From Iris pallida (Eukaryota; Streptophyta; Magnoliopsida; Asparagales; Iridaceae), in NCBI GenBank assembly GCA_029216955.1, contig JANAVB010044017.1, positions 1,395,385-1,459,384 of the forward strand: a stretch of 64,000 bases of DNA, given 5' to 3'. Below are positions 57,447 through 64,000 of the stretch, in pieces. Each line of letters starts with the position of its first letter. Positions within the stretch are counted from its first letter, which is position 1. A program made the translations under genes and the position numbers. A model generated the notes under the pieces. The model had not been told where the DNA came from. It did not search any database and saw nothing but the letters and a program-made list of their open reading frames with translations.

Positions 57447-59544
57447 CTACATCAAGAGTAGATGTGACCTTTGGTACCCGAGTTCTTGAGGGTCCTGAAA
57501 AGTTAGTCTTTGGGAACCAAGCATATATCCTTTTATCTACAAGTCTTCTAACTCTGCACTGTGGTGAGATGTGTCCATGTAATCCACAATAAGTACAGAT
57601 AGCATTCTTATTTATACTAGGAGCATGAGAATAATATCTATAAGCAACAGGATGAGGATGGACATGATGTGAAGAGTTAGCATGGTGAAGATGATTATGC
57701 ATGGAATAAGTGACATGTTGATGGTATCTATGAGGCATAGAATGATGGTATTGTCTATGATGTGTGACATGCTGATATTGTCTAGATGGCATGGCATGAT
57801 GATTTTGTCTATATGGTTTATGAGGACCTTGTCTATATGGCATTGCATGATGATTTTGTCTATATGGCATGGCATGATGAATTTTATGTGTGGAGTGATG
57901 TTGATTGTGTCTTTGTGCATGATGAGTGTGTACTGAGTGAGAATTGTTCTTACGTGCACGTGGTTTGTGAAAGTTTGTGTATATAAAAGCATGGTTATGT
58001 GCTGCATGAGAATGACGTGGTTGACTAGCATGAGTGGTATTGTGCCCATGTGATTGGGTTTGAGGTTGAACAACCTGTTTACCCAATTTGGTTTCTAATC
58101 TTTTAGAAACAGCTTGCAGTTCATCAACCTTAATATTTAAGCCATAAATCTTAGTCATGGAAATCTTGTGTCTACTCTTTTCTTCAGCAAGCAACGTGTT
58201 GAGAGTAGTGATTTCTTGAGTTTGTTGCTCAATACGTGCTTCAGCATCATGTAAGCTTAATTTAAGCTTGGATACTTCATCAGTGTCATTAGTGGGTGAT
58301 GTGTTTCTAACATTATCAAGAAGTAAAGAAATTCTTTGTATCTCATCTTCTAGACTTTTGATTTTGTCCTTGGCATGTTTATATTTACCGATGACCTTTT
58401 TATAATCATCGAGTAAATCAGTGAAAGCATCGCCAAGTTCATCAAAAGAGAAGTCATCCAGAGTTTCGTTAGATACCTTGTTGGAAGTTGCCATCAGGCA
58501 CACATTTGCTGTATCTTGAGGAGAGTCCTTTTCTTCCTCAGAGTCACTCGCTTCACTTTTATGCCAGATACCTGTGTTGGCATATTTCTTTGATGAGTTC
58601 TTTTTGTATGGCTTCTCATAGCGGTTGCTCTTCTTCAGGAATGGGCAGTCTTTTCGGACATGTCCAGTTTTCTTGCAACCGTAACAAGTTGGTTCTTCTT
58701 CATCGTCTTCTTGAGATTCCTTCTTCCTTCGATTGAAGCGAAGGAATTTCCTGAAGTTGCGAACCATGAGAGCTTGGTCTTCATCATCCGAATTATCTTT
58801 TTCGGTCTCATCATGATTAGCTCTTCGTTGATGAGCTTTGAGTGCGATCTCCCTGGTCTTCGGAGCAGGTTCTTCGAAGTCCTTGAGGTCAAGCTCGTGA
58901 GTCATAAGCTTACCCATCAAGGTCTCCATTGACATTGTTGTGAGATCGTTTCCTTCTATGATGGCTGTCACCTTAGGGTTCCAAATCTTTGGTAGCCCTC
59001 TGAGCAGCTTACGAATCTTCTCGTGGTTTGAGTACTGCTTTCCAAGCGAAGATAGAGGATTGATGATGTCGAGGAATCTTGTGATCATTTGAGTGATCGT
59101 CTCACTTGGCTTCATCTTGAAGGCTTCGTATTCTTGAGTGAGATGGCTTATTTTAGATTCCTTGACCTGTGTGGTTCCTTCATGCGTCACTTCTAGAAGT
59201 CTCCATACTTCATGAGCAGTGGTGCATGTAGAGACCCTGTTGAACTCATTCCTGTCTATAGCACAGAATAAAGCATTAATAGCCCTAGCATCTAGACTTG
59301 CCTGTTTCTTCTCCTCGACAGAATATTTGTCGTATGGTTTCTCAATGAGGTCACCATCGACAACTATCCTGGCGGGCTTTTTGTAACCGTCAGTGACGAC
59401 AGTCCACAGGTCAAAGTCTAGAGACTTAAGATAGAAGCTCATCCTTGTTTTCCAATATGTGTAGTTAGTCCCATCAAATAGGGGAGGCCTATGAGTGGAC
59501 TGACCTTCACCATGATTGGAAATCAAGGATTGTGTGGTTGCCAT
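57424..59544 (-). CDS. gag: Element E Gag, 706 aa, with coiled coil and His-rich domain
   Basis: ATG 59544 ([14 protein letters not shown]). Capsid-like domain at about residues 15-230 ([34 protein letters not shown]). CCHC knuckle [14 protein letters not shown] at about 285. Acidic DSEEEKDS, then a predicted coiled coil at about 390-490 ([28 protein letters not shown]). Next a His-rich segment at about 495-645 with repeated [16 protein letters not shown] units. A second, intact CCHC knuckle ([14 protein letters not shown]) lies near residue 650, and a C-terminus with PSRTRVPK. It is larger than most copia Gags. SIRE-type elements are known for long Gags with coiled coils; the His-rich domain is the unusual part. 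The frame ends at TGA 57424, overlapping pol. Confidence 0.94.
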   Translation of the reverse strand: MATTQSLISNHGEGQSTHRPPLFDGTNYTYWKTRMSFYLKSLDFDLWTVVTDGYKKPARIVVDGDLIEKPYDKYSVEEKKQASLDARAINALFCAIDRNEFNRVSTCTTAHEVWRLLEVTHEGTTQVKESKISHLTQEYEAFKMKPSETITQMITRFLDIINPLSSLGKQYSNHEKIRKLLRGLPKIWNPKVTAIIEGNDLTTMSMETLMGKLMTHELDLKDFEEPAPKTREIALKAHQRRANHDETEKDNSDDEDQALMVRNFRKFLRFNRRKKESQEDDEEEPTCYGCKKTGHVRKDCPFLKKSNRYEKPYKKNSSKKYANTGIWHKSEASDSEEEKDSPQDTANVCLMATSNKVSNETLDDFSFDELGDAFTDLLDDYKKVIGKYKHAKDKIKSLEDEIQRISLLLDNVRNTSPTNDTDEVSKLKLSLHDAEARIEQQTQEITTLNTLLAEEKSRHKISMTKIYGLNIKVDELQAVSKRLETKLGKQVVQPQTQSHGHNTTHASQPRHSHAAHNHAFIYTNFHKPRARKNNSHSVHTHHAQRHNQHHSTHKIHHAMPYRQNHHAMPYRQGPHKPYRQNHHAMPSRQYQHVTHHRQYHHSMPHRYHQHVTYSMHNHLHHANSSHHVHPHPVAYRYYSHAPSINKNAICTYCGLHGHISPQCRVRRLVDKRIYAWFPKTNFSGPSRTRVPKVTSTLDVGGPSLLN

Positions 59545-59585
59545 GGATCAGCTCTTAGGATGTTAGTCCTTGTAAAGAGAACAGA

Positions 59586-59597
59586 GCTCTGATACCA
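59586..59597 (-). other. Primer binding site of element E
   Basis: The minus strand reads TGGTATCAGAGC, the initiator-Met tRNA complement, two bases after the 5' LTR. Confidence 0.93.
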
Positions 59598-59599
59598 AT

Positions 59600-60545
59600 T
59601 GAAGAACAGTTTGGCAACTCTAGAGGGGGGTGAATAGAGTTTATATAGAAAAATAGCCAATTAAAAATAACTCTTTCACCAACAATAAATAATCAGAGTA
59701 AAGTACGGAAAATAAATGAAGAGCAGAAGAGCATACGCAAACACAGCGATTTTAACCTGGTTTCCCTCGTGGAGGACTAGTCCAGGCCTGAGAACTCTAG
59801 CTCAGGATTAAATCTACTATTTGTGAAATAGTAGCTTACAACCCGTGTCTTTTCTTCAGAAGAGCACGTCAACTTCTAACAGAGGATCGCAGTGGCGATT
59901 TGCTTGGAATTGTCCAAGCGACTTCTTCACTCTTGCACAAGAATCCTAACTGAGAGATGCTGAGCACTCGAGACTTAGGAGGCTTGTGGCTAGTAGATAG
60001 GAAGGGTATGGCTTATTGAGCTTGTAGGAGAGAAGAGAAGAGAAGATTGAGTGAATTGAAATGAGAGAATTCATGCCCTATTTATAGTGTTTTTAGAGGC
60101 AGAATTCGGCCAGAATTCGGGTAGGAAAATTCAAAAATTTGGCCGTTGGACAGCTAGCAACCAGCTAACCCTAAAATTAGGGTTCCTGATTTCTAGGGGA
60201 CAGAGTTCGGCTCGAACTCTGTATGGAGGCAGAGTTCGGCCCGAACTCTGTCTCCAGAGCACAGAGTGGTCCTAAGTGGGACTTGTGGGCAATTTTTGTT
60301 TTGGTGGAGCTTGGGATTTTGGGTAGGCTTATAGACTAAGTTCCAAGAGCTCAGCATAACTCAGAGTACATACTTCTAGACTCAATAAAATGTAAAAGTA
60401 CAGACTCGAAAATACATTGAGAGTCGGAAACTGAGCTGTTGTCTGTCCTGAACTGAATGCAGATGTCGTGTGTCGTATTGAATTTATACAGATATTATTT
60501 AGTCAATGTAGTCAATATTTGGTTGACTGTGACTTTGTGTCAACA
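59600..60545 (-). repeat. 5' LTR of element E
   Basis: 946 bp, near-identical to 50878-51823 (12 substitutions by eye, no length change). The two AGTTCGG-type boxes lie at 60200-60220 and 60232-60250. The promoter TATA (minus sense CTATAAATAG) is near 60080. Confidence 0.95.
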
Positions 60546-60550
60546 AATCT

Positions 60551-60775
60551 ATCAGCAGCATGGCGCCTACAAACTGGCGTATATCAGTATGTGCCTACAA
60601 ACTGGCGCACATCAGTATGCACCTACAAACTGGCACACATCAGTATGCGCCTACAAACTGGCGCACATCAGTAGGTGCCTATAAACTGGCGCACATCAGT
60701 AATACGCCTACAAAATAGCGTATATCAGGCGCACATCAGCATTGCGCCTACAAGATGGCGCATATCAGTATTGAA
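60551..60775. repeat. 28-bp tandem repeat of element I (GCGCCTACAAACTGGCGCACATCAGTAT)
   Basis: About seven to eight units of a 28-29-bp repeat, each made of TGCGCCTACAAACT and GGCGCACATCAGTA. TGCGCC and GGCGCA within a unit are reverse complements, so each unit can fold. Element E inserted at the edge of this array. Small ORFs here (60457-60684, 60468-60674) are repeat products. Confidence 0.85.
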
Positions 60776-61296
60776 CACTGATCAAACGGGCGTATGACAG
60801 CAATATGCGTCTTTAATCAGAGCTAAACATTTGGACCATAGTATACGCCTATTTTTAGAAATAGTTAGCACAGACTTACTAGTTTTTGAAGACACAGCAT
60901 ACAAGCAAATAGTGTCAGAATGAAGTAGCGCAAGTGAAGCCTTGTGGAAAAACATTTGTTTGAGAGAATATGAATGATTCTTTCCGGATGTCCTTTTTTA
61001 AAAATAGGTTAAAGAGGAGGTGGGTGCGTTATTCCAGGATCCTATTTTTGGAAGGGAATTAAAAGTGGGCATCTACAACCATGCAACAATTGCCACTTGT
61101 TCTTCAGAAGAAACAATAAAATAAAGAATTAGTTAAAAGAATATTTCCATGAGCACTATTCGAAATCACAGCCACACAAAATCAGAAATTCCAGGTTTCA
61201 TTGCATAAAGACGGGTGAACCCCTACAGCCAAGGACATAAAAATTAAAAAGTTATTCTGCCTAAGAACATTATTTCTTGTCCTTGTCTTCATCAGT
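60776..61296. other. Element I 3' region, no gene seen
   Basis: Non-coding DNA between the tandem repeat and the antisense ORF. It could be an intron of an antisense transcript, but no splice pair could be fixed. Confidence 0.45.
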
Positions 61297-61576
61297 CTAA
61301 CGAAGGGCGGCGTCCAACTCTTCCATGGTGTAGATCCCCGAGCGACGCATCAGGTTGAGAAGTCCTTTTGAATTGGCGTGCTCCTCAGAGGATGATCCGC
61401 CACTCGAACGATTGAAGACTGACGGAGTTAAACCGAAATAGTCCAAAAAATTTACTGCCCTCAAAGCTGGGTCAGCTTCCAACAAAAATGTTATAGATGC
61501 AATATCTTATCTCGCTTCAGGAGACGTGGTGGTGGTGTCAGCATTGGTCTCCATCTCTTTCTTCTTGGGAGCCATT
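61297..61576 (-). pseudogene. Antisense ORF 2 of element I, with one in-frame stop
   Basis: Minus strand from ATG 61576 (MAPKKKEMETNADTTTTSPEA), TAA at about 61508-61510, then the same frame continues through LLEADPALRAVNFLDYFGLTPSVF and MRRSGIYTMEELDAALR to TAG at 61297. There are about 92 codons in all. A TTAAATACC TATA-like box lies near 61712. It has the same polarity and region as the accessory gene of O, so element I probably once had a comparable antisense gene. No known domain. Confidence 0.45.
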
Positions 61577-61820
61577 GAAGAACAGAAGTGAAGACCAAAC
61601 TACGGAGATCAACTATCAACCAATTGACTCTTCGTATTCTTCATGGGAACTGAAAGAAATCAATAAAACTCCGAAAGAGGAAGAGAAGATTGGATACTTT
61701 CGAGAAAGGTATTTAATCATGATGACCGAGCATTGATCGGCGCAACCTATCTTAGTCAAAACTTTTATAAAATTCAAAGTATTCCAAAAATTTACGATGT
61801 CTTTAAGTTTTGAAAACTTT

Positions 61821-61830
61821 GAAAGGGGTC
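61821..61830 (+). other. Polypurine tract of element I
   Basis: GAAAGGGGTC just before the 3' LTR, in the same context as in element O. Confidence 0.8.
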
Positions 61831-61831
61831 T

Positions 61832-62734
61832 AGTAGAGCCTAAAAATCAAGTTGCGCCTTCAATATACTGATCAGTGATCAAGTTGTGCTCCAAAAGTCA
61901 ACTTGCGCCACTGATATGAAGCAGACTGTGCCACCGATCAGATTGCGCCTGATATCAGACTGTACCCAATCTTTTTGTGCCAAAGCCTACGTGGCATTTG
62001 ACACTTAATGGTCATCATTACCTGACCATACTGATGACTGACACAACAGAGAACGAGGAAAATCTCTTCGAATCCCGTGAAGTGTGCCGCTCAAGAAAAA
62101 GTTGGTGCCGCACAAGAAAAAGTTGGTTGACAGCTGTCCTGTACATTTCGTGAGTTGCGCCCAGGCGCAATCTAAAAAAAATCCTTAGTTGTGCCTGGGC
62201 GCAACCTGAAAGACTTTTACTCAGAAGCTGCGACGTGTGTAGGCGCAGCTCAAATCAAGCGCAGGTTGACTTGTTGACTGAAGCTCGCACAACCTGATGA
62301 CGTGGCGCACATGCCACTAATCTCTCAAGACGTGTCTACTATCCTGTACATGACCACGCGCATCTCAATCATACGATGCCACGTATCTAAATACAGTTAG
62401 TACACGATTGACAACTGAATGGAAGTTGGCACAACAGGAGGATGGCACAATCCAGTATGGCGTAATCCAGCCTTGCGCACATCAGAATAACTGCTAAAAC
62501 AGTTATTTCTAAAACTCAATAAATAGAGTTTCCAATCATCATCAAGGGAGATCAAGAGCTCTTGCAAAATTGCTGCTGTATTCTCCAGAGGCTACAGTCT
62601 TCAAGTTCACATAGTCCAAGGGATAAAGTGATCGTCTTCTGATCAGATTCCTAAAGTTGTACTTTCCCAAAATTTATTGTACTTTGTACTCTTTTACAAG
62701 TTTGGAATAAAACAATTTTTTGTTTTTGCAAACA
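61832..62734 (+). repeat. 3' LTR of element I
   Basis: 903 bp, matching 40140-41038 with several small indels (for example about 20 bp extra near 61945 and 62105, and about 25 bp missing near 62290). Its first two bases are AG instead of TG, and the TATA box reads AATAAATAGAG. It ends GCAAACA at 62734, followed by ATCTT. Confidence 0.92.
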
Positions 62735-62739
62735 ATCTT

Positions 62740-64000
62740 CCTTATAGCGGCTCTTGACGGCGATGTCATCGACGTAGCATTCTACTGTCTTGCGTAAGTG
62801 GTCTCTAAAGATGACGCTCATAGCTCTTTGATAGGTGGCACCAGCATTCTTTAAACCGAAAGGCATGACTGTGTAGCAGTATGTGCTAATTGGTATTCGG
62901 AATGATGTATGCTTTTTGTCATCAGGGAACATCTTGATTTGGTTGTACCCCGAGAAATCATCCATGAATAACATACGTTCGAAGCCACAGGTGTTGTTAA
63001 TCATGGTGTCTGTGATAGGGAGGGGAAACTCATCCTTAGGACATGCCTCATTCAGGTTTCGGAAGTCGATGCAGATTCGGATCTTCCCGTTCTTTTTGAG
63101 GACCGGCACTATATTTGCTATCCAGCCTGGATGTTGTTCCTCGCGGATGAAGCCGCCAGCTATCAATTTGTTGACCTCAGCTTCAATGGCATTTATAATG
63201 TCGAGACGGAATCATCGTTGCTGTTGCTTGATCGGCTTTACGTCTGGACAAATGTTGAGTTTGTGAAGTATAACCTCTGGGTTCAGTCCTGGCATGTCTT
63301 CGTAGCTCCAGGCGAACACGTCGATGTATTCTCTGACGAGTTGTAGTAGCAATTCCCGCTCTTCGTCTGTCAGATTCTTGCTGACGAAGATGGGTTTCGG
63401 AGAGGACTCATCACCGAGATCAACTTACACAACCTCATTTTCGGTGGGAGGCTCTCTTTGTTCGAACCGCTTCTCTCATTGCACATCTAGCTGTTGTGCC
63501 CACGGCTCTAACTCAAGAAGTTCAGGAATGTCTTCATCTTCTTCGTAGGCATCGACAAATGCCATATTGACGGACCAGACTTGCCTGAGCATGTCCCCAA
63601 TGCTGACGTCTGAATCAGAAGTGGGTGACCCAGACGAATGAGAGTGCCATTCGCACTCCTCATCTGAGCTCTCAGGGGTCGTTGCAGGTGTAACATAACC
63701 TAGCCCACATATGGTCTTGTTGTAATAATCCCGTAGTTTCCCAGCCGAGACCGGCAATTGTAAGAGTAATCGCCGTCCAGTGCTGTAGTTTAAGCATGGC
63801 ATAGTTTCCAGATCATACCCCTATTTTTGCATGAGGTAATTGGATCGAAAACTATACAGATAAAGGGGCAGTCTTCCGGTGTCGGGTTCGAGATCAACTT
63901 CTTCTATCCTGAAGGGTTGTGGATCATTCTTCCGACCGAAGATGATTGGATGATCCTCTCCTTCGACTATGTGGTAAGCGTCTTCCACTGGAGTAAGTTG
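62740..64000 (-). pseudogene. pol: Element O protease-RT linker and RT (upstream part off window)
   Basis: Upstream block of O pol on the minus strand, entering from beyond 64000 in an open frame. Linker (PVEDAYHIVEGEDHPIIF, ATTPESSDEECEWHSHSSG, acidic), then RT: PKPIFVSKNL, IDVFAWSYEDMPGLNP, IREEQHPGWIANIVP, ICIDFRNLNEACPKDEF, VMPFGLKNAGATYQ and YVDDIAVKS (about 62770). Stops: TAG 63821-63823, TGA 63476-63478, TAA 63425-63427, TGA 63212-63214. The frame then meets element I at 62739 and resumes at 40139. An equivalent linker precedes RT in element I. Confidence 0.9.

Larger units (their letters stand above)
50878..60545 (-). mobile_element. Element E: intact-looking SIRE-like Ty1/copia retrotransposon
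   Basis: Minus-strand element, 9668 bp. LTRs 50878-51823 and 59600-60545 (946 bp each), TSD AATCT at 50873-50877 and 60546-60550. I counted 12 differences by eye between the LTRs (about 98.7% identity). Primer site, polypurine tract, gag, pol and third ORF are all present, with no internal stop in any of the three ORFs. It is the same family as D but cleaner. It lies in the 3' region of element I, making it the innermost, youngest insertion of the O-I-E nest. Confidence 0.96.
40140..62734 (+). mobile_element. Element I: Tat-type Ty3/gypsy retrotransposon nested in O and split by E
   Basis: LTRs at 40140-41038 and 61832-62734, TSD ATCTT at 40135-40139 and 62735-62739, inserted into the RT gene of O. 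Without E it is about 12.9 kb. It contains gag, protease, RT, two RNase H domains and integrase on the plus strand, then a long 3' region with antisense ORFs and tandem repeats. Many nonsense codons and several frameshifts show it is dead. It is a relative of O but a different family by LTR sequence. Confidence 0.93.
24329..64000 (-). mobile_element. Element O: Tat-type Ty3/gypsy retrotransposon, split by D and I, runs off window
   Basis: Minus-strand Tat-lineage element. Its pol is found in three blocks (62740-64000, 38440-40139, 27869-28791) that join in frame once D, I and their TSD copies are removed. It has two RNase H domains, the second of the archaeal type that marks Tat elements, then integrase, a long 3' region with an antisense gene, a polypurine tract at 25648-25657 and a 3' LTR. 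About 7.4 kb of O lies in the window; gag, primer site and 5' LTR are beyond 64000. Several nonsense codons make it non-autonomous. Confidence 0.87.

Noticed and set aside
60457..60684. ORFs of 68-75 codons with repeated TNWHTSV-type units
   Set aside because: They are translations of the 28-bp tandem repeat and the LTR edge of element E, not genes.

Overview
This is plant nuclear DNA, with nothing prokaryotic in it, and almost all of it is nested LTR retrotransposons. Ty1/copia and Ty3/gypsy (chromovirus and Tat-type) polyproteins, long LTRs, plant-style TATA boxes and GT-AG intron signals point to an angiosperm, in a repeat-rich, probably heterochromatic region. I found no convincing single-copy host gene, no tRNA or rRNA gene and no CRISPR array. 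The species cannot be told from the sequence.

Layout. (1) 1-9803: element A, a minus-strand Ty3/gypsy chromovirus (Tekay/Del-like, chromodomain-type C-terminus) with about 3 kb LTRs and three nonsense codons in gag-pol. It interrupts (2) element B, 9804-14752, a minus-strand Ty1/copia element cut in its RNase H. B sits in (3) element C, a copia LTR/leader remnant at 14753 to about 15300. (4) 15300-22724 is AT-rich and gene-poor, with a roughly 194-bp tandem repeat, a foldback (MITE-like) element and an LTR-like relic. (5) 22725-24328 is an LTR-like fragment, F, next to (6) element O, a large minus-strand Tat-type Ty3/gypsy element running from about 24329 past the window end. O is split by (7) copia element D (28792-38439, plus strand, TSD GAAAT) and (8) Tat-type element I (40140-62734, plus strand, TSD ATCTT). 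I is itself split by (9) copia element E (50878-60545, minus strand, TSD AATCT). D and E belong to one SIRE-like family. Exact target-site duplications and rejoining reading frames support the D, I and E nesting.

State of the copies. E has three long uninterrupted ORFs (gag 706 aa, pol about 1012 aa, third ORF 421 aa). Its LTRs differ at about 12 of 946 positions by eye, so it is the youngest and best preserved. D, A, B, I and O carry nonsense codons, and I also carries frameshifts. Where an intact relative gives the ancestral codon, most of these stops are C-to-T or G-to-A changes.

Most interesting content. (a) O carries a gene antisense to its own pol, with TATA box, 34-codon first exon, 511-bp GT-AG intron and poly(A) signal. 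The intron is filled with a GCCGCATAAG repeat. (b) Next to it, 27313-27840 is a run of stem-loops in which a conserved 20-nt loop is held by stems of different sequence. (c) Element I has its own antisense ORFs in the same place. (d) The D/E family has a conserved third ORF of unknown function, preceded by the same GC-rich palindrome-like motifs that occur in its LTR promoter, and a Gag with a histidine-rich repeat domain between two zinc knuckles. (e) The 9-mer AGCCGCATG is reiterated dozens of times in two unrelated elements, A and O.
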